Numbered from the stretch's first letter, positions 1-7,984 are shown. The stretch: 35,356 nt of DNA from Calothrix rhizosoleniae SC01 (GCF_900185595.1 NZ_FYBH01000031.1:1-35356), one strand, 5' to 3'. Made by a program: numbers and translations. The notes: a model not told the origin generated them from the sequence alone.

Positions 1-46
1 ATTGCATATTATTTAATCCACGTTCCTAAAGTGTAAAGGGCTACTT

Positions 47-1825
47 TTAAGTCCTCCCAACGGCACAGACAACACGAAAACCGCAATCGTCGCTGATGCC
101 GCCGCGCCCCGCCCCATCATGGTTATAGGCGCGGAACGCAGAGTGGCAGTAGATAGGATTGTCGACCCAGGAACCGCCCCGCTGCACAGCATTACCAGTT
201 TTTTGAGCCAGATTATCATCTTTATCATCAAACCAAGCACTGCCATCTGTGGGCGCACCTTTATAACTACTATGCCAATCATCAAGACACCATTCCCAAA
301 CGTTCCCGTGCATATCAGATAGCCCAAAAGCGTTAACGACCTTAAAGCTGCCTACAGGGGTTGTTTCTCTACAGTATTCTCCTTCTTCACCATTGCCGTA
401 AGTTGACCTAGCGTTATAGTTTGCCAATTCAGATGTAATTGTGTTGCCAAAATGAAATGGTGTGGTGGTTCCGGCTCGACAGGCATATTCCCATTCTGCT
501 TCGCTAGGGAGGCGATAAGTTCTGTTGGTATATTTAGAGAGGCGATCGCAAAACTCAACTGCATCATACCAGGAAACCCTCTCTACAGGACGGTTATCAC
601 CTTTAAAATAAGAGGGATCTGGATCTAAGTCGCGGTTAACCTGGAGATGCACCATCCTCGCCAGTGTTCGCCATTGTGCTTGGGTTATGGGATATTTGCC
701 CATAAAGAAGGATGGAACTATTACTTGATGTTGGGGGCGTTCCCAGTCTATGCTACCTTCTTCCGTTGTGGGAGCGCCCATTGTAAAAGTACCGCGTGGA
801 ATCTGTACCATATCTAGGGAGATTCCATTTTCCAAGTGTTGCCTAAAATACTTATTCTGCCTCTGGGTTGGATGAGAATAAAGTATCCATTCTCCTTTGT
901 AGTCTTGCTTAATGGTGACTAGTGTGAATTCAAATGAATTAGTTGTGAATTCATTTGAATTAGTGGGTGATACTTCGTCCCAGATTTTCTTTAACCCACA
1001 TCCTTTTGGTGATTCTGCCCATTCAAGCAAAGCGATCGCTCTTTGTGTTTGTGACTTATCTGAACCTGGCATTAAGTTCCCAGGGACATTGAGTTTAAAG
1101 AGCAACTGATCGAACTCAGCTTGGATAATTCTCTCTAAGATATCCAGTAACTCATTTTTATTCATTGGTGAAAGCAAATCTAATGGTTCAGCAGATGTTG
1201 AAGAACTGTCTTTGGAGATATTGGGTGGATTTTTGGATTTCTCCTCTAATACATACTTCCATGCAGTATTGATTTTTAGGACAGGGGTAAGATGTTCTGG
1301 AATACCTTCAGATTGAATTGCATTGCAACCAAACTTATAAGCATCTTCAAAAGACCTTCCACCACCCAAAGCATCATAAAAGCCAATAGAAAATTTGATC
1401 GCGGCTTTATCTCCAATAGCTTTGTTCATGCCAATCACATAGCCAACGTGCTGAACAATAGCTTGAGCTTGGACTTCCGAATAACAGGCATTAAGTACAA
1501 CACACTCAATTTGACCAGCAAATAACTGGAACAGACTCGCCAAAGCCTCTGTACTGACTAGTTGAGCTTTGCCTTGTTGGTCTTCAAATACTAATCCATC
1601 TGACCCAGTACCATGACCACAAAAATGAAGGATTTTAATATTATTATTATCTAACAAAGCTCGACGCAAGTCATCAGTTTGCACTGCTCCTTTCTTTTCT
1701 AGTTGGAACTGGTCACGATGCACAGAACGTCGTAAGCCTTCATCAATTTCACGGGCTTCTACATCCAAGCGTAGTTTGGCTTGGTCTACAGGACTGGCTG
1801 CAAGCAGCAGAATCGTTTTGCTCAT
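47..1825 (-). CDS. CHAT protease / death-like adaptor / FGE-fold protein, probable DGR target
   Basis: 592 aa in three parts. Residues 1-190 are a CHAT (caspase-like) peptidase: catalytic His in HFCGHG (about residues 67-72) and Cys in LNACYS (Cys114). Residues 221-287 form a small helical segment (from MNKNELLDIL to GLKKIWDEV) resembling the effector-associated, death-like adaptor domains of bacterial conflict proteins. Residues 333-592 are a formylglycine-generating-enzyme/sulfatase-modifying (C-type-lectin-like) fold starting LDMVQIPRGTFTMG and ending GFRVVCAVGRT. Catalytic FGEs need two Cys near the C-terminus; here only the YC of NPIYCHSAFRA remains, so a binding role is more likely than catalysis. 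The C-terminal ~35 codons look like a DGR variable region (separate entry). The inferred role is a receptor whose ligand-binding end diversifies and which releases a CHAT protease through adaptor contacts. No signal peptide is seen, so it should be cytoplasmic. The domain calls are firm; the immune-like role is inference. Confidence 0.88.
   Translation of the reverse strand: MSKTILLLAASPVDQAKLRLDVEAREIDEGLRRSVHRDQFQLEKKGAVQTDDLRRALLDNNNIKILHFCGHGTGSDGLVFEDQQGKAQLVSTEALASLFQLFAGQIECVVLNACYSEVQAQAIVQHVGYVIGMNKAIGDKAAIKFSIGFYDALGGGRSFEDAYKFGCNAIQSEGIPEHLTPVLKINTAWKYVLEEKSKNPPNISKDSSSTSAEPLDLLSPMNKNELLDILERIIQAEFDQLLFKLNVPGNLMPGSDKSQTQRAIALLEWAESPKGCGLKKIWDEVSPTNSNEFTTNSFEFTLVTIKQDYKGEWILYSHPTQRQNKYFRQHLENGISLDMVQIPRGTFTMGAPTTEEGSIDWERPQHQVIVPSFFMGKYPITQAQWRTLARMVHLQVNRDLDPDPSYFKGDNRPVERVSWYDAVEFCDRLSKYTNRTYRLPSEAEWEYACRAGTTTPFHFGNTITSELANYNARSTYGNGEEGEYCRETTPVGSFKVVNAFGLSDMHGNVWEWCLDDWHSSYKGAPTDGSAWFDDKDDNLAQKTGNAVQRGGSWVDNPIYCHSAFRAYNHDGAGRGGISDDCGFRVVCAVGRT
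80..178 (-). other. Probable DGR variable region (VR)
   Basis: This is the 3' end of the CHAT/FGE gene, from the RGGSW motif to GFRVV. From the codon after W (164-166) back to the Cys codon at 83-85, 28 codons are about 62% GC, well above the AT-leaning rest of the gene, and none ends in A. Most end in C or T (GTC, GAC, ATC, TAC, CAC, TTC, GCC, TAT, AAC, CAT, GAT, AGC). In DGR targets this pattern arises when AAC/AAT-rich template codons are randomised at adenines. The frame GGSW-x-x-NP-x-x-C-x-SA-x-R ... GFRVV matches the usual layout of cyanobacterial FGE-fold DGR targets, where the variable residues are Asn in the template. No second copy (template) was found in the window. Confidence 0.72.
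926..961. repeat. Inverted repeat in the linker of the CHAT/FGE gene
   Basis: GAATTCAAATGAATT (926-940) and GAATTCATTTGAATT (947-961) are near-perfect reverse complements, separated by 6 bp. They encode the low-complexity linker NSNEFTTNSFEF between the adaptor segment and the FGE-fold domain. They could form a hairpin or be a small in-frame duplication. No function is claimed. Confidence 0.6.
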
Positions 1826-1944
1826 ACTTCTGATCTAAAGTTGAGTGTTAAATCCAATCTAGATTGAGAACTGGAGTTTTCCTGGTAGGGAACATCAGTA
1901 AGATTATTCAATATTCCCAGATATTATGTTTGCCGTGCCCTTTC

Positions 1945-2130
1945 ATATCATGTCCGGTTAAATACTTATCATTAGGACTGTAAGAGGACAGAGGGCAGGG
2001 GGCAGGGGGCAGGGGGCAGGGAGCAAGGGGCAGGGTGCAGGGAGCAGGGGGCAGGGAGCAGGGGGAGAAAGAGTTTGGGCTCTTTTTGCATGGATGGCTA
2101 TATCATAAGTAATCAGGCGGACATGATATC
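1945..2130. mobile_element. MITE-like element, family 1, copy 1
   Basis: The left end (1945-1972, beginning ATATCATGTCCGG and ending ACTTATCAT) and the right end (about 2101-2129; reverse complement begins ATATCATGTCCGCC and ends ACTTATGAT) form imperfect terminal inverted repeats of about 28 bp. The interior holds ten GCAGGGG-type heptamers. A second, degenerate copy lies at 25028-25146 in the same orientation and shares ACTTATCATTAGG and AATCAGGC-GGCATGATATC-like stretches. No transposase is encoded. The target duplication is not clear. Confidence 0.7.
1995..2064. repeat. Heptanucleotide short tandem repeat (GCAGGGG)x10
   Basis: Ten consecutive heptamers of the form GCAGGG(G/A/T), with one GCAAGGG. 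They lie inside the family-1 MITE-like element. Such short tandemly repeated repetitive sequences are typical of filamentous cyanobacterial genomes and vary in copy number. Confidence 0.92.
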
Positions 2131-2423
2131 ACCCATGGAACTATGGGTTTCAAGATAAGCGTGGTTTAACACAGTTTTAGTTTGAGTTAAATGTACGTTC
2201 CACTGGCAGATTAATTAGTCTAAAACGTCAGTAACCAAAACATTATAAATAAAATGAGGCTATTTTATTGGGGAATAAGTGCAAGGAAATTAGGATTTTA
2301 GGTTTAAAATCCTGGTATCTGTTATTTTTTCTGGTAAAAAGAATAGATACAAAGAGCCTGGAACCACTCCCGACTCCCGACTCCCTAACCCACCAAAAGA
2401 CTTTTACAGCAAGCCCTAATGTA
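2131..2423. other. Intergenic stretch with a short tandem repeat
   Basis: Together with 1826-1944 and the family-1 element, this makes a ~600-bp gene-free region between two minus-strand genes. The only structure seen is three ACTCCCG/T heptamers at 2366-2386. No convincing small gene was seen. Confidence 0.6.
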
Positions 2424-3350
2424 TTACAGAGGTGAATGGCTAATGGACAACACCCAATCTTTAACTATTGGGTTCACCTGCTCGGGAACTTCATCATGGG
2501 GACAATGACCTGCTGTTAAGAAATGCTCTGTCAACTCGGGATAATATTGTCGAAATTTTTGGGAACGCTCCCTCGTATTCATCCAAGGGTCTGCTTCTCC
2601 CCACAATATTAATAAGGGACAAATTAGTTGTTTGAGTAATGCATCATTTTTTTCTCCTTGAGGTGTGCTGAACACTGAGCAAAAAACATCAAATGCACCT
2701 TTATCCTGAGATGGACGGCGAATATCTGCTACTAGTTGGTCAGTAATTGCACTATGGTCAGCATAAACCTTTTTCAGGGTATTGCGAATTACCCAAGGCT
2801 GACGGATATATTGAAATAGAAGAAATTGAGATAATTTTTGTCGGAAAGTCCAACGCAGAAAGTTGCCAAATAGATTTGTTGCTGGTTTTGATTTTTTGGT
2901 AGACTCTGTATCTGAAGCCAATTGGTTATCACTAAAAGGGCCAGCACTGTTGAATAATACTAAACCAGCAGCCACATCAGGACATTGAGCCGCAACACAC
3001 AAACAAGCGTAGCCACCCAAGGAATTACCAGCTAATACTGTTTTTTTACCGATGACCTCTGCAATAAAGTCATTCAGTTGATCGCGCCACAAATTACCAC
3101 TGTATTCTAATTTTGGTTTTGCCGATCGCCCAAATCCTAACAAGTCGATCGCCCACACTTCAAATTCGTTACACAATCCGCTAATATTCTTACGCCAGTG
3201 GTCTGTAGATGCACCAAATCCGTGCACTAATAATAAAGGTGGACGTTGGGGTTGAGATTCTCCAGCCTTTACATAGTAGATGTTGTGACCCTGCCATTGC
3301 CAGTATTCACCAACCATAGAATCTGTCGCAGAGATTGTTTGAGCTGACAT
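2424..3350 (-). CDS. Alpha/beta-fold hydrolase (pheophytinase-like group)
   Basis: 308 aa from the Met at 3348-3350. The frame stays open upstream to 3473, but the upstream part is rich in hydrophobic and unmatched residues and the family normally begins near MSAQ..YWQW. The oxyanion region is HGFGASTDHW (about 43-52). The nucleophile is Ser110 in AGNSLGGY, the acid is probably Asp254 in WGEADPW, and the base is His282 in AGHCPHDEVPE. The segment VHGFGAS-DHWRKN...AIDLLGFGRSAKP resembles the plastid pheophytin pheophorbide hydrolase group and its many cyanobacterial relatives. Esterase activity on a pigment or lipid ester is therefore plausible, but the substrate is not fixed by the sequence. 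It is likely monocistronic, and its 5' side faces the plus-strand L,D-transpeptidase gene. Confidence 0.85.
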   Translation of the reverse strand: MSAQTISATDSMVGEYWQWQGHNIYYVKAGESQPQRPPLLLVHGFGASTDHWRKNISGLCNEFEVWAIDLLGFGRSAKPKLEYSGNLWRDQLNDFIAEVIGKKTVLAGNSLGGYACLCVAAQCPDVAAGLVLFNSAGPFSDNQLASDTESTKKSKPATNLFGNFLRWTFRQKLSQFLLFQYIRQPWVIRNTLKKVYADHSAITDQLVADIRRPSQDKGAFDVFCSVFSTPQGEKNDALLKQLICPLLILWGEADPWMNTRERSQKFRQYYPELTEHFLTAGHCPHDEVPEQVNPIVKDWVLSISHSPL

Positions 3351-3637
3351 ATACGAAGAAATATTAACTATTTTTAATAATTGTAACGGAAAATTTTCCT
3401 TTCTGGTATGCTCACTGGACTTTAGTCTAGTTAGGAGTGCAAAACTCAAAAGGACAATTTCCAATCTGTCCATCTATTTGTTTAGAAATACGCCCATTGA
3501 TTGCGATAAAGTCTGTGACAATTTATATACTCGTATATTTAAAAACTAGAAATACGTAAACAAGATTTTTGAGTTGGAGTCTTATTTAGACAAAGCAGAA
3601 TACTGCTAACACACTTTAGTATTAATAAGTACTTATC

Positions 3638-4273
3638 ATGACACAAACATATATATCAAAAGTTATCGTTGACTTATGGAAACAGGAAGTTACTCTTGAA
3701 TGGATGGGGGCAAATGCCGCAGTACAACCCAAAGGTCCTTTCCATTGCAGTCCTGGGGAAGGAGTCACCGGAATGGATTGTGATGATATTCCAACTAGTA
3801 AAAGAGGTGGCACTAATTGCACCCCTAAAGGCGAATTTTTAGTTAATTACCACGAACGTCGTTTCAGCCAATTTCCTCAAGCCGAATGGGTGACACGTTT
3901 TCAAGACGATGCGCGCGGAATTGCCCTTCATTACTATCCCACTGTTCCCGAATATCCTGATTCTAATGGATGCGTGCGTATTACCAGCCAAGAAATTGCC
4001 AAATTAATTCACGATAATACAGAAGCAGGAAAATCAACTGTCTGGGTGCGTGAAGAATTACGACCGAAATTTGGTATTGTCTTAAGACGCGGATCGACCG
4101 GAAAAGATGTCAGAAAAATTCAGCGTCGGCTACTTGAAAAAGGATATAGAGTTAGCGTTGACGGTGATTTTGGTCCTCAAACCGAAGCAACTCTCAAACA
4201 ATTTCAAAGAGATAATAGACTTGTATCTGATGGAATATTTGGCAGTCAAACCTATCTAGCGTTGTTTGCGTAG
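3638..4273 (+). CDS. L,D-transpeptidase with C-terminal peptidoglycan-binding domain
   Basis: 211 aa. Residues 1-145 are a YkuD-type L,D-transpeptidase domain with the catalytic motif SNGCVRI (about residues 108-114, nucleophile Cys) and an upstream His in IALHYYP. Residues 148-210 are a PG_binding_1 domain (LRRGSTGKDVRKIQRRL ... DGDFGPQTEATLKQFQ ... DGIFGSQTYLAL). Such enzymes make 3-3 cross-links or attach proteins to peptidoglycan. No signal peptide is visible at the N-terminus (MTQTYISKVIVDLWKQEV), as in several cyanobacterial homologues, so its route to the periplasm is unclear. A 12-bp perfect palindrome ATAAGTACTTAT (3625-3636) sits directly before the ATG where a ribosome-binding site would be. 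It may be an operator, and no Shine-Dalgarno sequence is evident. Confidence 0.88.
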   Translation: MTQTYISKVIVDLWKQEVTLEWMGANAAVQPKGPFHCSPGEGVTGMDCDDIPTSKRGGTNCTPKGEFLVNYHERRFSQFPQAEWVTRFQDDARGIALHYYPTVPEYPDSNGCVRITSQEIAKLIHDNTEAGKSTVWVREELRPKFGIVLRRGSTGKDVRKIQRRLLEKGYRVSVDGDFGPQTEATLKQFQRDNRLVSDGIFGSQTYLALFA

Positions 4274-4478
4274 TGGATTTCTGGCTAGTTTTTAAATAGT
4301 TGGCTTTGCTGTAGATTCGCCCAATGCTAGGGAAGCTGGCATTGAGAGCATCCCAATTCAAATAATGTTTGCGACACATACATTTTTCGTAGGGAACATC
4401 CACAATCTTTTGGTATATAAAATTATCTTACTGGTGCCGTGCCCTACCCATCTGTCCCATTCTTTTTTCAAAATGGTA

Positions 4479-5954
4479 TTACCTCTGTTTCGTTAGTTCG
4501 AGTGCAGCATTATAAATTTTCTCATTTGCTTTTACGGACTTGAAAAAATCTACAATTGGGCGAGGATAATCTACACCCAGCCTGACTCCAAAATGCTTCT
4601 GTTCTTGGGCAGATAATTTCCCTGGTTCGTGTATCATATTTCCTTCTATTGAAGTCAGTTCTGTCAGCCAATGTCTGATATATTCTCCCTTGGGGTCGTA
4701 ATCTCTGGACTGTTTGGGAATATTGAAATAGCGGAAACCACGGGCATCATTACCTACACCAGCAGTATAATTCCAATTACCCCAATTGCTGCAAACATCA
4801 TAGTCAATCAACAAAGACTCAAACCACTCAGCTCCCATCTGCCAATTAATCCCTAAATTTTTGGTCAGAAAACTGGCTACATTTTGTCTTCCTCGGTTGG
4901 ACATAAAGCCGGTTGCTGCTAATTCCCGCATATTGGCATCAACAAGAGGGAATCCAGTCAAACCTTCTTGCCATAATTTAAATCTTTCCCAATCTTCCTT
5001 CCAAGTAAGTTTGATTCCCTGTAAACCAGATTGGCGAAATATATGATTTCCATGTTTGACACAGATGAAACGAAAAAAGTCTCGCCACAGTAACTCAAAT
5101 ACTAGCCAATAGGTAGAATCATTTTTGACTCGCTGGGCTTCATATTCCTTGACTTGTTCGTAGATGAAACGGGGGGAGAGACAACCCAAGGCTAACCAAG
5201 GAGAAAATTTAGAAGAGTAATCTGCTCCCAGCATTCCATTACGGGTTTGTTTATAATCTTTGAGACAATTTTGTGACCAAATATAGTTATTTAATCTTGC
5301 TAATCCTGCTGTTTCTCCACCTTTGAACGACAAAACAGCCCGTTGGTCAAACTTAGGTGCTGCAAGTCCTAAGTCAGGTAACTGAGGTAATTCTCCCACA
5401 TCTATATCTGGTAATTTGCAGAGCTTGTTAGGTGTTGGGAAACAAGGAGGGATTGAGGATTTCTTTTCAACGGATTTGCGAAAGTTTGTAAACAGTTCTG
5501 GGATTGCTTCAATGCCAAAAGGTAAATTATCTGGATGATAGAGAGTTGTTCCCCAAAAGCGATTGACTGGGACATTAATTTGAGATAAAGCTATTTGCAG
5601 AGTTGATTCTACAGCTAACTCTTCAGAGGTGACTTCAGCGTGAAAGTAGACAGCAGAAACCTCTAGTTCTCTTGCTAGAGATGGGATAATTTTTTCCGGA
5701 AAACCCCGACGCACTACCAAATTACTGCCTAGCCCGAAGAGAGAATTACGTAAGTCAGTAACACTTTCGAGTAAAAATTGAGCCCGAAAAGCACCAGTTT
5801 TGGGGAATCCAAAAGAAGTTGTAGCAAATTGTCGTTCATCAAAGCAGTAAACTGGGATAACTTGAGCCTTTTGTTTGCAAGCCCGATACATTGGCTCATG
5901 ATCATACAAACGCAAGTCATGGCGATACCAGATTAAAATTCTTTTTTCATTCAT
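4479..5954 (-). CDS. cry: DASH-type cryptochrome (photolyase family)
   Basis: 491 aa, matching the usual ~490 aa of CRY-DASH proteins. Residues 1-170 are the N-terminal Rossmann photolyase domain (ILIWYRHDLRLYDHEPMYRA). The C-terminal FAD-binding domain has GMLGADYSSKFSPWLALGCLSPR, LLWRDFFRF, GFPLVDANMREL, TGFMSNRGRQNVASFL and WGNWNYTAGVGNDARGFRYFN. The run LGINWQMGAEWFESLLIDYDVCSNWGNW is characteristic of DASH members. They bind FAD and usually a folate antenna, and repair cyclobutane dimers mainly in single-stranded or looped DNA; some also signal blue light. No clear Shine-Dalgarno sequence precedes the ATG. It stands alone, convergent with the L,D-transpeptidase gene. Confidence 0.93.
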   Translation of the reverse strand: MNEKRILIWYRHDLRLYDHEPMYRACKQKAQVIPVYCFDERQFATTSFGFPKTGAFRAQFLLESVTDLRNSLFGLGSNLVVRRGFPEKIIPSLARELEVSAVYFHAEVTSEELAVESTLQIALSQINVPVNRFWGTTLYHPDNLPFGIEAIPELFTNFRKSVEKKSSIPPCFPTPNKLCKLPDIDVGELPQLPDLGLAAPKFDQRAVLSFKGGETAGLARLNNYIWSQNCLKDYKQTRNGMLGADYSSKFSPWLALGCLSPRFIYEQVKEYEAQRVKNDSTYWLVFELLWRDFFRFICVKHGNHIFRQSGLQGIKLTWKEDWERFKLWQEGLTGFPLVDANMRELAATGFMSNRGRQNVASFLTKNLGINWQMGAEWFESLLIDYDVCSNWGNWNYTAGVGNDARGFRYFNIPKQSRDYDPKGEYIRHWLTELTSIEGNMIHEPGKLSAQEQKHFGVRLGVDYPRPIVDFFKSVKANEKIYNAALELTKQR

Positions 5955-6000
5955 CGAGGAGTAATTAAGCTAATGCCCATTAAAAATGAACATTAGCAAG

Positions 6001-6021
6001 TCAAAAGTCAAAAGTCAAAAG
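6001..6021. repeat. Heptamer repeat (TCAAAAG)x3
   Basis: Three perfect TCAAAAG units in the spacer upstream of the cryptochrome gene. The rest of 5955-6182 shows only a CTCCCCTGCTCCCCTGC run near 6143-6165. Confidence 0.9.
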
Positions 6022-6182
6022 TGAGCCAGGGTTGTAGGGGGTTTGCCATCACACAAGACCAGCTTTGGCCAGTTTCATAGTGTTTAGGGAACACCAAAAA
6101 ATAAATTACCCAATTTCTGGACTTGAACTACTTACTTCACTCCCTCTGCTCCCCTGCTCCCCTGCATTTCAAAGGGAGTATG

Positions 6183-6791
6183 TCAAAGCCCTTGTAAAGC
6201 CATCCCTACTTGTACCGCCGGACGCTGTTCCATAGTTTCTATCCAGCGTTTAACATGGGGGTGGTCATCCAAAGCTAATCCCGAATACTGGGAAGCTGCT
6301 ACCCAAGGGAATGTAGCAATATCAGCAATGGAATAGTCCCCAGCAATATAATCTTGCTCTTTTAACTGTCCTTCTAAAACCCCAAACAGCCTTAGTACTT
6401 CCTTTTCGTAGCGATTGATAGCATAGGGGATTTTTTCCGGTGCTGACCTTTTAAAGTGACCTAATTGACCGAACATTGGGCCGACACTTGCCATTTGGAA
6501 CATTAACCACTCAATGAACCGAAAGCGATCGCTTATATTATCCGGCAACAATTTACTTGTCTTTTCTGCTAAGTAGATCAACATTGCTCCCGACTCAAAC
6601 ACAGTGATTCCCGCTTCTTGGTCAATCATCGCCGGGATTTTACTATTGGGATTGATGGCGATATATTCAGGGGTAAATTGCTCTCCCTTGGTGATATCAA
6701 TTTTGTGCAAAGTGTAAGGAAGTCCCACTTCCTCCAGCATAATGACTGGTTTGCGTCCGTTGGGAGTGGTAAAGGTGTAAAGGTCAATCAT
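6183..6791 (-). CDS. YfcG-like glutathione S-transferase (disulfide-bond oxidoreductase)
   Basis: 202 aa. The N-terminal thioredoxin-like domain starts MIDLYTFTTPNGRKPVIMLEE, with the TPNG active-site segment of the YfcG/YghU (nu-class) enzymes. The cis-Pro loop NPNSKIPAMID and the glutathione-binding FESGAMLIYLAEKT follow. The helical C-terminal domain has GPMFGQLGHF, IPYAINRYEKEV and the folding motif YSIADIATFPW. YfcG-type enzymes have little transferase activity and act as glutathione-dependent disulfide reductases. A ribosome-binding site (TTTGAGGAAAAACC, coding strand) precedes the ATG. A miniature transposon begins 24 bp upstream of the start codon and must lie in the promoter or 5' UTR. 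Confidence 0.92.
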   Translation of the reverse strand: MIDLYTFTTPNGRKPVIMLEEVGLPYTLHKIDITKGEQFTPEYIAINPNSKIPAMIDQEAGITVFESGAMLIYLAEKTSKLLPDNISDRFRFIEWLMFQMASVGPMFGQLGHFKRSAPEKIPYAINRYEKEVLRLFGVLEGQLKEQDYIAGDYSIADIATFPWVAASQYSGLALDDHPHVKRWIETMEQRPAVQVGMALQGL

Positions 6792-6815
6792 GGTTTTTCC
6801 TCAAAGGGTAGTATA

Positions 6816-6928
6816 AGTAGGTCGGCGTAAAAAATTATCGTTTGGATAAGGCAAGGAGCAGGGAGAACAAGGATTTTAGGCTTATTTACTTTTCTTCACA
6901 TAGTTTGGTTTTATTGTGCCGACTTACT
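6816..6928. mobile_element. MITE family 2, copy A (upstream of the glutathione transferase)
   Basis: 113 bp flanked by TA on both sides (6814-6815 and 6929-6930). The ends are AGTAGGTCGGC and, in reverse complement, AGTAAGTCGGC (one mismatch in 11 bp). Apart from heptamer copy number it is almost identical (about three substitutions) to the reverse complement of 31789-31915. The interior holds two GCAGGGA-type heptamers. It encodes nothing. TA target duplication is typical of IS630/Tc1-mariner-mobilised elements. Confidence 0.9.
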
Positions 6929-6992
6929 TAATTTTCGATTAAACTGGCGTACCTTGCTACTTGCTTTTATCCACTTAGAATCCCCTCGCCTT

Positions 6993-7083
6993 CAGGCAGT
7001 CCCGATGAAAAATAATTTGCACCGCCAATTACCTAAGTAGAATCTTCTTTTCCCCCTGCCCCCTGCCCCCTACCCCTTGCCCT
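6993..7083. repeat. Dispersed repeat family 3, copy 1, with adjoining heptamers
   Basis: 6993-7046 (reverse complement contains TTCTACTTAGGTAATTGG and TTTTCATCGGGACTGCCT) recurs at 30333-30383 and, more divergent, at 10510-10557. It is followed by CCCCCTG-type heptamers to about 7083. The whole interval 6929-7111 has no gene. Confidence 0.75.
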
Positions 7084-7111
7084 TCTGCTTAGAAGTCAGG
7101 GGATTAGTTAA

Positions 7112-7984
7112 TCACTCAGCTACATTGCGACTACCAAAGTCTCTAATGCGTGTAGCAATGAAGTCTAGGTCTTCCTCAAGAGCAAAGTGACCAGTATCAA
7201 GGATGTGAAATTCGATGTTGTTCAGATCCTGCTTGTATGGGTGTGCTCCTTCTTCAGGAAATATATAATCACCTTTACCCCACACCACAAGGGTTGGTGG
7301 TTGATACTTGCGGAAATATTCTTGCCACTGGGGATATAAAGGAGGGTTTGTACTGTAGCTATAAAATAGTTCTAGTTGAATCTCTTGATTGCCGGGACGG
7401 TCAAGTAAATATTGGTCGTGGAACCAGTTATCTGGGGCAATTGTTTCCACATTGCGGACACCATTAGTATACTGCCATTTTGTGGCTGCCAGGGTTAAGA
7501 AGTTATCCGCCAGGACTTTGGCATTCTCTGGTGTTTTGTCTTGCCAATATGCTTTTAGGGGATTCCAGAACTCCCGCAGACCTTCTTCATAGGCGTTACC
7601 ATTTTGTACAATTAGCCCCAATACCCCATCGGGATATTTACTTGCCAAACGATAACCAATTGGTGCGCCATAGTCCATTAAATAAAGGAAATATTTCTGC
7701 AAGTCTAGCTTGTGAACAAACTTCTCAATCACCTCCGCCAACTTGTCAAAGCTATACTCAAATTCATCTATATGAGGCATAGAACTGGCACCAAAACCAG
7801 GGTAATCTGGTGCAACCAGGTGAAATTCATTTGCCAGTACTGGAATTAGATTACGGAACATATGAGAGGAAGTAGGAAAACCATGTAGTAGTAAGATTGT
7901 GGGGTTGTTCTTGTCTCCTGCTTCCCGGTAGAAAATCTCCAGACCATCAATTTCGATTGTTTTATGCAGTACTGTATTAGTCAT
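7112..7984 (-). CDS. Alpha/beta hydrolase with Asp nucleophile (epoxide hydrolase / dehalogenase type)
   Basis: 290 aa. The oxyanion motif is [13 protein letters not shown] (about 32-44). The nucleophile position is Asp104 in [10 protein letters not shown], where esterases would have Ser. The acid is probably the Asp of WGKGDYIFP and the base is the His of [10 protein letters not shown]. An Asp nucleophile is the mark of epoxide hydrolases and haloalkane dehalogenases, which form an alkyl-enzyme ester. The true substrate is unknown. It is the last gene of a minus-strand unit after the TetR regulator, the SDR and the PNPOx-like protein (41 bp after the latter). It has a good ribosome-binding site (AAGGAGAT) 9-10 bp before the ATG. 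The context suggests detoxification of, or response to, a reactive small molecule. Confidence 0.88.
   Translation of the reverse strand: MTNTVLHKTIEIDGLEIFYREAGDKNNPTILLLHGFPTSSHMFRNLIPVLANEFHLVAPDYPGFGASSMPHIDEFEYSFDKLAEVIEKFVHKLDLQKYFLYLMDYGAPIGYRLASKYPDGVLGLIVQNGNAYEEGLREFWNPLKAYWQDKTPENAKVLADNFLTLAATKWQYTNGVRNVETIAPDNWFHDQYLLDRPGNQEIQLELFYSYSTNPPLYPQWQEYFRKYQPPTLVVWGKGDYIFPEEGAHPYKQDLNNIEFHILDTGHFALEEDLDFIATRIRDFGSRNVAE

Noticed and set aside
13-327. 104-codon minus-strand open frame over the end of the CHAT/FGE gene
   Set aside because: Shadow of the GC-rich variable region in another frame; no ribosome-binding site or family.
1995-2064. Possible CRISPR array
   Set aside because: Units are contiguous heptamers with no spacers.
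4194-4403. 69-codon minus-strand frame after the L,D-transpeptidase gene
   Set aside because: Overlaps the real gene's end, no recognisable domain, poor start.
7237-7782. Overlapping plus-strand frames opposite the hydrolase
   Set aside because: Antisense shadows of a well-supported gene.
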